From Arion vulgaris (taxonomy: Eukaryota > Mollusca > Gastropoda > Stylommatophora > Arionidae): a DNA stretch of 64,000 nt. The position numbers were made by a program, and so were the translations under genes. Location of the stretch: the NCBI GenBank assembly GCA_020796225.1, contig CM036768.1, positions 41,552,789 through 41,616,788 on the forward strand, in the 5' to 3' direction. The notes under the pieces are model-generated. The model made no database searches. It was not told the origin of the DNA and was given only the letters and a program-made list of their open reading frames with translations. Positions 41,201 to 52,437 of the stretch are shown here, piece by piece (the stretch's first letter is position 1; each line of letters opens with the position of its first letter).

Positions 41201-41560
41201 GAAATGTACTATAGGTCAAGGAAAAATTTGAAACGTGCACTTGGTCAAGTATAAATATGAAACGTGCACTTGGTCAAATATAAATATGAAACGTGTGATT
41301 GGTAAGATATAAATATGACACGTGAGATATGTCATGGAAAAAATATGAAACTTGTGACAGGTCACGTATAAATATGAAAATAGCGTTAGATCAGGTGTAA
41401 ATACTAAACGTGTGATAGGTCAGGTATAAATATAAAACGTTCACTTGGTAAGGTATAAAGATGAAACGTGCAATAGGTCAGGTACAAATATGAAACTTGC
41501 GATACGTCAGGAATAAAAATGTAACGTGTAAAGGTCACGTATAAATATGAAATGTCCTTG
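38265..41560. repeat. ~29-bp satellite, main block with higher-order structure
   Basis: About 3.3 kb of units around GATAGGTCAGGTATAAATAT+GAAACGTGC. Divergence is high except in local homogenised blocks: 38270-38500 (AATGTATGATAGGTCAGAAA), 39585-40170 (60-bp dimers) and 40690-40830. A ~240-bp segment (38500-38790) resembles 40290-40520, so larger duplications exist as well. Confidence 0.92.
39601..40080. repeat. Perfect 240-bp higher-order repeat, two copies
   Basis: 39601-39840 and 39841-40080 are identical. Each contains four 60-bp dimers, distinguished by GTGAAGTG, GTGAAGCG, GGTAAAGC and GTAAAGC starts and by AATATGAAAC or AATATAAAAC. Because 60 is a multiple of 3, long frames exist on both strands (39518-40195 +, 39528-40160 -); they are not evidence of coding. 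Confidence 0.95.
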
Positions 41561-41879
41561 TCAGTCCTATTATGCTGCTTCTTTTACTATATCCTTTTAT
41601 CCTTGTCGTTTCTGGTCCGTGGTCGAATTGCTTCCTACTCATTCATCTAATTAATACTTAGTATTATCCTTCCTACATATCAATCTGAACATTCAACTAT
41701 CATACAGAAGGATATATCTAATACGAGATTAATTTTGTTTATTTTTCACAAATAGAAACTACAAAAATTATAAACATATCCTTTATCAATACATCAAAAG
41801 CTATACATAACATACATTTTTACATATAACCATACCTTTTTTCTCTAGTAAAATGTAAACAAATATTCTGTCCCTAGAG
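41561..41879. other. AT-rich spacer, no feature recognised
   Basis: Between the satellite and the 57-bp array. Confidence 0.4.
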
Positions 41880-43865
41880 AGGCCGAAATGCTCACGTTGC
41901 TGCACTTGCTGTATGACTAGTTCTATTCGCTTAGGGAGGTCGAAATGCTCACTTTGCAGCACTTGCTGTATGACTAATTCTATTCGCTTAGGGAGGTCGA
42001 AATGTTCACTTTGCTGCACTTGACTAGTTCTATTCGCTTAGGGAGGTCGAAATGCTCACTTTGCTGCACTTGCTGTATGACTAGTTCTATTCGCTTAGGG
42101 AGGTCGAAATGTTCATTTTGCTGCACTTGCTGTATGACTAGTTCTCTTCGCTTAGGGAGGCCGAAATGTTCATTTTGCTGTACTTGCTGTATGACTAGTT
42201 CTATTCGCTTAGGGAGGTCGAAATGCTCACTTTGCTGCACTTGCTGTATGACTAGTTCTATTCGCTTAGGGAGGTCGAAATGCTCACTTTGCTGCACTTG
42301 CTGTATGACTAGTTCTAGTCGCTTAGGGAGGCCGAAATGTTCATTTTACTGTACTTGCTGTATGACTAGTTCTATTCGCTTAGGGAGGCCGAAATGTTCA
42401 TTTTGCTGTACTTGCTGTATGACTAGTTCTAGTCGCTTAGGGAGGCCGAAATGTTCATTTTACTGTACTTGCTGTATGACTAGTTCTATTCGCTTAGGGA
42501 GGTCGAAATGTTCACTTTGCTGCACTTGCTGTATGACTAGTTCTATTCGCTTAGGGAGGTCGAAATGTTCATTTTGCTGCACTTGACTAGTTTTATTCGC
42601 TTAGGGAGGTCGAAATGTTCATTTTGCTGCACTTGACTAGTTCTATTCGCTTAGGGAGGTCGAAATGTTCACTTTGCTGCACTTGCTGTATGACTAGTTC
42701 TATTCGCTTAGGTAGGTCGAAATGTTCATTTTGCTGCACTTGACTAGTTCTATTCGCTTAGGGAGGCCGAAATGTTCATTTTGCTGTACTTGCTGTATGA
42801 CTAGTTATATTCGCTTAGGGAGGTCGAAATGTTCACTTTGCTGCACTTTCTGTATGACTAGTTCTATTCGCTTAGGGAGGTCGAAATGCTCACTTTGCTG
42901 CACTTGCTGTATGACTAGTTCTATTTGCTTAGGGAGGTCGAAATGTTCACTTTGCTGCACTTGCTGTATGACTAGTTCTATTCGCTTAGGGAGGCCGAAA
43001 TGTTCACTTTGCTGCACTTGCTGTATGACTAGTTCTATTCGCTTAGGTCGGTCGAAATGTTCACTTTGCTGCACTTGACTAGTTCTATTCGCTTAGGGAG
43101 GTCGAAATGTTCACTTTGCTGCACTTGCTGTATGACTAGTTCTATTGGCTTAGGGAGGTCGAAATGTTCACTTTGCTGCACTTGCTGTATGACTAGTTCT
43201 ATTCGCTTAGGTCGGTCGAAATGTTCACTTTGCTGCACTTGCTGTATAACTAGTTCTATTCGCTTAGGTCGGTCGAAATGTTCATTTTGCTGCACTTGCT
43301 GTATGACTAGTTCTATTGGCTTAGGGAGGTCGAAATGTTCACTTTGCTGCACTTGCTGTATGACTAGTTCTATTCGCTTAGGTCGGTCGAAATGTTCACT
43401 TTGCTGCACTTGCTGTATGACTAGTTCTATTCGCTTAGGTCGGTCGAAATGTTCATTTTGCTGCACTTGACTAGTTCTATTCGCTTAGGGAGGTCGAAAT
43501 GTTCACTTTGCTGCACTTGCTGTATGACTAGTTCTATTGGCTTAGGGAGGTCGAAATGTTCACTTTGCTGCACTTGCTGTATGACTAGTTCTATTCGCTT
43601 AGGTCGGTCGAAATGTTCACTTTGCTGCACTTGCTGTATGACTAGTTCTATTCGCTTAGGGAGGTCGAAATGTTCATTTTGCTGCACTTGCTGCATGACT
43701 AGTTCTATTCGCTTAGGGAGGCCGAAATGTTCATTTTGCTGCACTTGACTAGTTCTATTCGCTTAGGGAGGTCGAAATGTTCATTTTGCTGCACTTGACT
43801 AGTTCTATTCGCTTAGGGAGGCCGAAATGTTCATTTTGCTACACTTGACTAGTTCTATTCGCTAG
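41880..43865. repeat. 57-bp minisatellite, about 35 copies, with 50-bp short units
   Basis: Unit CTGCACTTGCTGTATGACTA+GTTCTATTCGCTTAGGGAGG+TCGAAATGTTCACTTTG (57 bp). About nine units lack CTGTATG (50 bp). Variants: GGTCGGTCG for GGGAGGTCG, GGCCGAA, ATTTTG. A block of about 380 bp with the order normal/ATTGGC/GGTCGG recurs at about 43080, 43300 and 43470. Confidence 0.95.
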
Positions 43866-44949
43866 AAGGTTTGGTCTCACTATCTTTCTATCTCTATGAA
43901 CTATGTTCACACAATATTACTAGGGTTTCTTACCTCCTACTGAGTCTAGTGACACATTTACTGGAAATACGGTTCTTGTCACTAATCACAGTTCCTCCTG
44001 TTAAAATGTCAGTGTTTGTTCTATGTGTGGAATTCGTGGATATCTTGTAGTCATCTCGAATCTAAACCCATAAGAAGTAAATTGGTATGGCTTCTTGGCA
44101 GCAAAGATCGTCGGCGTAGAATAACTAATATACTCTATACTCAGTCTGAACTCTCGAAGTAAGTAGATGAGTCGTGATTTCTTTTGGACAGCCTGACTGC
44201 AACGTTCCTCTGTGAGTCTGACTATAACTCAGGGCGACGCTCTGTGTCTCTTGTTGTCGTTCTGGTCTAAATCAGCTCTGTATTTTAGCTATTCTATGTA
44301 TCTCTTCTACTCTGTCTGCTGGCGAATATTAACTGTGTGTCTCTTATTTTAGACTACAATCATTGACTAGTCGAATCTTTCTATCTGTAACTGTCTCTGT
44401 CTCAGACTATCCTCTCTGACTGTCCCTGGGTCTGTCTCTGTATATCCCTGAATGATCTTCGCCTTATGTGTTTCTATCTCTGATCCCAGACTACCTACAC
44501 TGACTGTCCCTGGGTCTGTCTCTGCCCCTCTGAATCGCTGAATCCCTCTGAATGCTCTGTCCTGAATGATCCAAATCCATTCTATTTATCCTATGGCATT
44601 GGTCTTTGTTTCTAGTCGGAGATTGGTCTGTAAAAACTCCCACGGTCAAATCTACTAGTTACAGGTTGGAAAAACCCAGCGGAATTGATACTCTGACCGG
44701 ACAATCACCTAAGTGTTTCTAAAAAAATAATATAATTAAACTAAACTTGGCTGCAGTGGAAAGAAAAAAACAGGGCAAAAGTTCAACTTTCCGTTAACTA
44801 ACAACCCGCTTGCTAATATATCTGGTCTGTTATTGTATGCTCACAGACTTGGTATACGGTTATCTTTTGTTCTATTGTAAATACATGCCTAGTTGGAAGT
44901 GTGACTAAATTAAGGAAGCGAAAAACCTGGTACCCTATTTTCACTGCTA
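43866..44949. other. 1.1 kb without recognised genes
   Basis: CT/TG-rich. GACTGTCCCTGGGTCTGTCT occurs twice (about 44418 and 44503), part of an imperfect ~90-bp duplication. No coding frame found. Confidence 0.45.
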
Positions 44950-47645
44950 CATCGTTTGTGTCTGTTCCTTCCTAGTCCATTCATTCTGTGGTACACTGTG
45001 TGGTCTTCTAGTCTCTTGAAATTTTCTGCTTATTTTTGTGTTCTGCTCTCTCTTATATCTTCTATTGGTTGTAGGTCTGTCGTCTTCTCCATTTCCTGTA
45101 TTGGGGTAGATCTCATTCCTCCTGTAATAATTTTTATATTTTGGTTCTGAACACGGTTGATTTTAATGAAATTGGATTGGGCTACAGTTGCCCATGCAGA
45201 GATTTCATAGTCCAGTGTCGGACGAACATATCCCATATATAACTTCTTCAAAACACTGTTATCTGTCCCCCCTCACAAATTGTGTGCGCTAGTTTTTCAT
45301 GATTGCCATCCTGGAGTTTGCTCTGGTTTTGTGTTATTTCTGAACCGTTCATGTCATGCGTTGGTTGAAGGTGATTCCAAGGTATGTGTGTTTTTTTTAT
45401 GGGAGCAATATATGGTTTTTTAGTAGGAGCCCTGGACTTTGGGGCTTGGTTGATAGCGAGAAAATCGTGTATGTCATTTTCTTTTCATTGGCTTTGATCA
45501 GTCATGTAATGGACCATTAGTCTAGGGATGTGAGGGTCTGTTGTATTCTGCTTGTTGCAGCGGTAATGATGTCCACAGGTCCAAGTCATCTGAATACAGG
45601 GCATGGTGGATCCTTCTGGGTATGTTCTCGGTTATGTCATTGGTGTATATGCGGAACAATGTTGGCGACAGTTCTGAGGAACTCCTTGTTCTCGTTTTGT
45701 TTTCCTACTCGTAAACTCTTGCACTTGCACTTTAGCAGTTCTTTTTTCTGGATACTGGGATATCCATTTGTGTATTTGTCCTGCTACTTAGTTTCTGCGC
45801 AACTTCACTTTTTGGCCAACCTTCCACACTTTATCAAAAGCCTCAGATCTACCGATGCTGCTAGCTTTCGTTTTCCCTCTTGAAAAGCATCCTCTGTCTC
45901 CTGGGCAATATATGTTACCTGATCTTTTGCAGATGTGTGTTTTCGGAAGCCTGCTTTATTGGGGGAATAGTAAGCCTTTTTCTTCCAGATGCCACATTAG
46001 TCTGGTGTTGATCATGCGCTCTAGCAATTTTCCTACGCAGCTCAGTAGGCTAATTGGTCTATAACTGCTAGGGTCTGTGGGATCCTTCCCGGACTATTTT
46101 ATCTTTAAAAGTATACTTTCCTTCCATTCTTTGGGTATAACGCCACTTTTCCAGCTACAGTTAAAAATTTCTAGTAGCTTCTTTTTCGCTTGTCGTCCAG
46201 CTCTATTAGCATTTCGTTTGTTACCCCGTCACAGCCTGGTGATTTTATTTTCTTCAGAGAGCGTAATGCTTTTTCCAATGTATGCGTTGTGAATTTAGTT
46301 GTCATGTGTTCCTCGGAGGGTCCCTGAATGAGGTCGTGGGCCATTAGTTCTTCTTTTAAGGTTTCCTCCATTTCTTCAGGAACATCTATATGATTTACTT
46401 GTGTAAAGTGCTCACTAAGGATATTGGCAGCTTGTTTCCCTTGCTGTTCATCATTCTGTTTGATGGTGATTGTGTCATTGTATTTTTTTTCATGATTTAG
46501 TGCCCTGGCTAGCTTCCACAATTTAAATCCGTCTATGTCTAGTTTCAGGCTTTCTGTTTTTTCTATCCAGTTGTTTCTAGCATTTTCATTAAGTGTTTGT
46601 TTGTATCTTGCAGAAGTGGCTTTTAGCTTAATGTTTGCTTCTGTTGTTCTTTCTATTTCTACATTGTCTCTAGCTTTTGTTATTTCTACTTCTAGTTGTT
46701 CTAATTCGTCTGTCCCGAATGGGCTGTAGTTTGGTCTCGCACCTCGAGGGATGGACTCAGTGGCTGCTTTTTGGAGGGCTTTGTTGACGTCTACAACCCC
46801 AGTTTTTAGCATACTCTTGTGTATGTTTAGGGGTTCAAAGCATAGGTCTGTTATGAGTGCAAATTTCCCCATATTCTACCCGTTTGTAGTTCCATCTTGG
46901 TAGCAGCTTGTTTTGCTGTGGGGAGTGTGTCACATTTACGACCAGCTAAACCGGTATGTGGTCATTTCCTGCGAGTTGGTCTAGCACCATTCTATCTATT
47001 GTGTGGTGGATATCTCCTGTACTAAAGGCCAGGTCTGGAGGTGGTTTTCCAGGTTATGGAGTAGTAGCTAGGTTTATCCTCAGCATTGTTGATTAAGTGT
47101 AGGTTGCTGTCTATCTCCCAATCTTCCACCTCGTCACCTCTGTTATTAGTTTCCTGGTAACCACACCGCTTGGAATAACTTCTAAAGTCTCCAACTATTA
47201 TGCAGTTGGTAGGTTTTATGTCCATGTTCTCCAGCACTAGGTCTTTGTTTGGAGGGCAGTAGATGTTGTAAATCCGAGTGCTCCCAATTGGGGTTGTTGC
47301 GTCTATCCCTACAATTTCTGACTGTCTACTAGCGCATACTGCTATTTCTTTACATGCAAGCTGGTTTCGGGTGAGAAACATGACTCCATCCTTGGGTCCT
47401 TCCCTGTCTAGTTGGAATGTCCGATTTCCTCTAATGGAAAATCTATGGCTAGATTTAAGGTTCGTTTTTTGTATGCATGATATGTCTATTTGCTCCTGTT
47501 GTAGATGTTTCGTTAATGAGATTTTCTTCTTAAGTACTCCTTCTGCATTCCACTGCATAACGTTGATTATTCTATGATTTGCTTCACTAATGTTTGTCCC
47601 TTCAAACTGTCCCCTGGCTCGGAGACTAGGATCAATCACTCCTGC
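44950..47645 (-). pseudogene. jockey-like LINE, endonuclease and reverse transcriptase
   Basis: Minus strand: APE endonuclease (47022-47639: IINVMQWNAEGVLKKK, IDISCIQKTNLKSSHRF, TRIYNIYCPPNKDL, NCIIVGDF), linker (46171-46872: RYKQTLNENARNNWIEKTES, IKSPGCDGVTNEML), then frame-broken RT: motif A region VDLRLLIKCGR (45830), TLFRIYTNDITENIPRR and ALYSDDLDLW (about 45580-45650, motif C with YSDD for YADD), and the thumb LYMGYVRPTLDYEISAWATV, KINRVQNQNIKIITGGMRST (45030-45251). The RNase H tail expected for this type is not attached here but appears at 49080-50040. Confidence 0.85.
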
Positions 47646-48065
47646 CTTCTTTTGAAACTCCAGTTGCCACTATTCTTTTTTCATATACTAGTCGAAGTTG
47701 TCGAAAAACGAATTGCGCTGCACATTGTGCATTCGTCTTCTGCGGTGCTTCAGTTAGGCTGCCTTTAGCCTTAATGTATTAACCTTCAAGGCAGCAGGTT
47801 AGACTCGCTCTTAGTCCATCATCACGCGGTGCGCTACCTATCGATAACAGGTAACGCTATTCTTCGATACGGCGCCGGAACGCTCAATGCCACAATGTAC
47901 GGTCAGGCGTTTGCTCTGACCATACATACACAAACACGGACACTAATTATCACATTCTATCCGCTGATAGTGACCAGAATTCGCGTCAATAACACAATAA
48001 ACACAAGAAATCGCGCACAGTTTATTCGTTATGAATATTAAAGCCGTCATGTTGGCGACCAGGAA
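47646..48065. other. GC-balanced spacer, possible LINE 5' region
   Basis: Lies just upstream (minus strand) of the LINE endonuclease ORF and could be its 5' UTR. I see no promoter element that I can name. Confidence 0.4.
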
Positions 48066-49062
48066 GCGAACTCTAGGTCAGGTATGAATTTGAAACGTGC
48101 GATACGTCGGACATAAATATGAAACATGCGATATGTCGGACATAAATATGAAACATGTGATAGTCAGGAATAAATATGAAACGTGCAATAGGTCAGCAGT
48201 AAATATGAAATATGCGATAGGTCAGGTATAAATATGAAACATGCGATAGTCAGGAATAAATATGAAACGTGCGATAGGTCAGGTATAAATATGAAACGTG
48301 AGCTAGGTCAGCAAAAAATATGAAACGTGCAATAGGTCAGCAGTAAATATGAAACATGTGATAGGTCTGATATAAATATGAAACATGTGATAGGTCAGGT
48401 ATACATATGAAACATGCGATAGGTTAGGTATAAATATGAAACATGCGATAGGTCATGGATAAATATGAGACGTGCGATAGGTCCGCAAAAAATATGAAAC
48501 GTGCAATAAGTCATGTATGAAATTGAAACGTGCGATATGTCAGGTATAAGTATGGAACGTGCGATATGTCAGGTATAAGTATGGAACGTGCGATATGTCA
48601 GGTGTAAGTATGAAACGTGCGATATGTCAGGTATAAGTATGGAACGTGCGATATGTCAGGTGTAAGTATGAAACGTGCGATATGTCAGGTATAAGTATGG
48701 AACGTGCGATATGTCAGGTATAAGTATGGAACGTGCGATATGTCAGGTGTAAGTATGAAACGTGCGATATGTCAGGTATAAGTATGGAACGTGCGATATG
48801 TCAGGTATAAGTATGGAACGTGCGATATGTCAGGTGTAAGTATGGAACGTGCGATATGTCAGGTATAAGTATGGAACGTGCGATATGTCAGGTATAAGTA
48901 TGGAACGTGCGATATGTCAGGTATAAGTATGGAACGTGCGATAGGTCGGCAACTAAAATGAAACGTGCGACAGATCAGCAATAAATATGAAAGGTGCGAT
49001 AGGTCAGCAATAAATATGAAAGGTGCGATAGGTCAGCATTAAATATAAAACGTGCGATAGGC
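48066..49062. repeat. ~29-bp satellite, right block
   Basis: Same family as 38265-41560. A homogeneous sub-block at 48530-48935 uses GTGCGATATGTCAGGTATAA+GTATGGAAC, with a recurring order of GGTATAAG and GGTGTAAG units. Confidence 0.92.
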
Positions 49063-49074
49063 TAGTTGTGATAA

Positions 49075-50042
49075 TTTTAAATTTGTGAAACATGTGGGCG
49101 TGGAGCCTGTTGTGGCCGGTACGGAGTCGAAGTATGGCAACTTGTTCACTACGAGACAGACCATAGTATCCGTCGCTGTTGTTGTGGTGAGGATGATCTT
49201 TTGTCCATTTGTCTCTATAGTGCCAGTCGATGGTTGTTCTGGCTTCCTCATAACTGACCTAGAGATCAGTTTCAGGTAGTCTCCCGCATTCTTTAGCTAG
49301 TCTGTCGGCATATTCGTTTCCACTTATATTACAGTGTGATGGTATCCACTGAATGACGGTGAGTTTGAGTGAGCGCGCTAGTTCATCGAGGGTCGCTTCC
49401 AGCTCTGTTTTTTCTACGCCTTTGAGTGCCGTGATGACCGATAGAGCATCGGTGAATATCACGACTTTGTTGCGAGAGGTGTTTCTTCTCTCCAGGTTCA
49501 TTTCGGCCGCTGTTCTTATTGTCTCTGCCTCTGCCTAGTAGTTATTTGAGTATTTTCCTGTGGCAATCGCTTTTGTGAACGTCACTTTCTGTGAGAGTTT
49601 AAGCACTATTCCTCCTCCACCATCGCTGATTGCGTTCCTTGCCGACCCGTCAGTGTGCACGTGTGTCCACTTATTACCGGGTATTCTGTCGATATATGTT
49701 TTTCTGTGGCTGCTCTTCTCTCGCCAAGTTTTCTTGCTGCCCTTTTTTCAGTATACCTATGATTGATTCCTTTAGTTCCGACATTTTTGTTTTCCACGGC
49801 GGGCACATATCTGTTGCCGATATTAATTTGGCTTTGCAGTTTGCTAGGACCGGATGGTCTGTGGTCAGTGCTTAGGCGTTTTTTGCGTAGCTGGTCCTCT
49901 GTATTCTGCCCCTTCCGAATCCGTTCAGTGTTTCGTACATAGGTGGGAATCGAGCTGTTTGATTTTTTCCGCCAACACCAAGACTTTTCTGTCCCTTCGA
50001 CCTGCCATTGGTTGGATGCCTGGGATTGTTTACGAACCACGC
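49075..50042 (-). pseudogene. LINE RNase H domain and C-terminus
   Basis: Minus strand: HVHTDGSARNAISDGGGGIV (first Asp; near 49640-49680), a stop before AEAETIRTAAEMNLE (Glu), VVIFTDALSVITALKGVE (second Asp), TVIQWIPSHCNISGNEYADR (His and last Asp; 49259-49501), then a tail at 49039-49251. The D-E-D-D set of RNase H is visible. Residues 49606-50040 form a frame-shifted linker. This domain removes the RNA template and is found in jockey/I-type LINEs. It may be the 3' part of the same family as 44950-47645. Confidence 0.82.
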
Positions 50043-50044
50043 TT

Positions 50045-50893
50045 TGTCTGTCTTTTCTTCCGTTGAGTTGCTACTCGAGAGAACCTATCGTCTCTTCCTC
50101 CTTGATGTGTGCTCATTGTACATTTCTATACCTCATCCTGACGGCCTTAAAGCTCTCCAGTTCTTTCTCGATAGGAGAACTAATCCAATTGTGTCAACTT
50201 CTGCTCTCCTTCGTATTGCGGAACTAGTTCTCACTCTTAACTCCTTTCAGTTTAATGACCAGTTCTTAGAGCAGATCAGTAGGGTTGTCATGGGTACTAA
50301 AATGGGACCTAGTTATGCTTGTCTATTCATGGGTTATCTTGAACACCTAGTATGGACTACATATGATGGCCCCCTTCCGTCTGTCTATGACATATACATT
50401 GATGACTGTATTGGCATTACTGATATGCCTGAAGCTGATTGATCACGCTTCATTACTTTCATTAATGTTTTCAACCCTTCTATTCGTTTTACTTCTCACA
50501 TCCCCACTACTTGTGTTAACTTTCTTGACATTACTATCTACATACGCCTATCCACTATCACTACATCAGGATATTACAAGCATACTGATGCACTAATTTC
50601 TCCTTTATACTTCTTCCCATCCCCGGGCATGTCGTTACTCTTTGCCATACTCGCAGCTCTTGCGCATTCGTCGCCTATGTAGCGAGGACGATGATTTTCT
50701 TGAGAGAGCTTGCGAGATGCTTGATTTCTTTCGCAGGCGCCTATACCCAGAGAGAGTGCTTGTCTGGGCTATGCATCGAGTTCAGAAAATCACTCGCCAG
50801 CAGGCCCTCACCAGCCAGCATAGGACCTCTAACTCTGACAGAGTAAAACTTATCTTAACTGTCCACCCCCATAGTTCACTGGTGAAAAATGTT
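50045..50893 (+). pseudogene. Penelope-like RT, plus-strand piece
   Basis: Plus strand: RTYRLFLLDVCSLYISIPHP (motif A, DVCSLY), LEQISRVVMGTKMGPSYACL (motif B), VYDIYIDDCIGITDM (motif C, YIDD), then a stop and VNFLDITIYIRLSTITTS. A later frame gives QLLRIRRLCSEDDDFLERAC, MHRVQKITRQQALTSQHRT. The order fits Penelope-like RT. It stops within the RT-endonuclease linker, where the inverted copy begins. Confidence 0.87.
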
Positions 50894-50899
50894 TAAATG

Positions 50900-52437
50900 A
50901 AAAAATGAAGAAGCATAGGAATGTAATGCGTTGAGTTCAAGAGGTCGCAAAGTGCCATATAATGAAATAAAACGGTTCTCCAGGGCGAATCGACTGCGAT
51001 CATCGGAGGAACATGATCGGATGGCTGTGACCTGGACATCGTCAACTCCTGAATGGCCAGTATCATTGAAATGAGTGGCCACAGGAGTCACAGAGCATTG
51101 GCGAATGTCGCGTAAGTGTTGGGCGAATCGGTCACTGAGCCTCTTACCGGTTTCACCAATATAGGCCTTATGGCATCGTTTGCAGGTGATAGCATAGATG
51201 ATATTGCGGGACTCACACGTGAAACTGTCTTGAATGGTATAGGTAGCTTTTGGAAAAGAGACAGTACGGGTCTGTATTACATATGCACATGTATTACAGC
51301 GCCGACGGCCACATTGGATGGTGCCAAAGTGACTCTGGGTGTTAGGCTTGAGGCGACTGTGTACCAACAAATCCTTGAGGCTTCTGTCCCGTCTGTACGC
51401 CACCAAAGGATAGTGTTGGAAGACTGAACGTGTCTCAGGATCAGACTGAAGAATAGGAGATGATGGAATAAGACCTTTTCACCAGGGAACTATGAGGGTG
51501 GAAAGTTAAGATAAGTTTAACCCTGTCAGACTTGGGGGGTTCTAAGTATGTGAGAGAGGGCCTCCTGGCGAGCGATTAGCTGAACCCGATGCATGGCACA
51601 TTCTCCGGGTGTAGGCGTTGGCGGAAGAAATCAAGCATCTCATGAGCTCTATCAAGAAAATCGTCGTCCTCGCTACAGAGGCGACGAAGGCGTAAGAGTT
51701 GAGAGAAGGTAAAGAGTCACGACAAGCCTGGGGATGGGAAGGGGTATACAGAAGAAAGCTATGTGTATCAGTAGGCTTGTAGTATACTGATGTAGTGATA
51801 GGGGATAGGCTGATGGTGATAGTGATGTCAAGAAAATTGACACAGGAGGTAGAGATGTGAGAGGTGAACCGAATAGCAGGATTGAAGGCATTGATGAAGG
51901 TAATGAAGCGTGACAAATCGGCTTCAGACATATCGGTAACTCCAATACAATCATCGATGTATCTATGATACACGAACGGAAGAAGGCCATCATAGGTGTT
52001 CCATACTAAGTGTTCAAGATGACCCATGAATAGACAAGCATAGCTGGGTCCCATTTTAGTACCCATGGCGACCCCACTAATCTGTTCGAAGAACTGGTCA
52101 TTGAACTGAAAGGAGTTGAGAGTGAAAACTAGTTCTGCAAGACGAAGGAGAGTCGAGGTGGAGACAAGAGGGTTAGTTCTCCTGTCGAGAAAAAACTGGA
52201 GAGCTTGAAGTCCGTCAGAATGAGGTATAGAGGTATACAGTGAGCAGACATCAAGGAGGAAGAGGCGATAAGTCCTGCCAGGCAACAACTTAATAGAAGA
52301 AAAACAGACAAAGTGTGGTTAGTATCTTTCAAGAATGAAGGTAGTGTGGTGACTATAGGGTTGAAGCTTCGCCCTGTACCTTCTACCACTCCTCTCAATT
52401 GTCCACAACTATCTTCTCCTCCCACCCAGGTTGTCAC
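50900..52437 (-). pseudogene. Penelope-like element, minus-strand piece (RT plus GIY-YIG)
   Basis: Minus strand: NPIVTTLPSFLKDTNH (52380), RLFLLDVCSLYTSIPHSDGL, GVAMGTKMGPSYACLFMGHL, FVYHRYIDDCIGVTDMSEAD (motif C), CVNFLDITITISLSPITTS (51542-52288), then the endonuclease (50876-51406): SHFGTIQCGRRRCNTCAYV, CKRCHKAYIGETGKRLSDRF, PVATHFNDTGHSGVDDVQ, FALENRFISLYGT. The RT palm runs 248 codons unbroken. A frame break separates RT from GIY-YIG near 51540. The 3' UTR is missing. Confidence 0.88.

Noticed and set aside
43866..44949. Long terminal repeat of a retrovirus-like element
   Set aside because: CT/TG-rich with an internal duplication, but no TG...CA ends, primer-binding site or gag/pol coding nearby.
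47646..48065. A tRNA gene in the GC-balanced stretch upstream of the LINE
   Set aside because: No cloverleaf with both A and B boxes at tRNA spacing could be found by eye.
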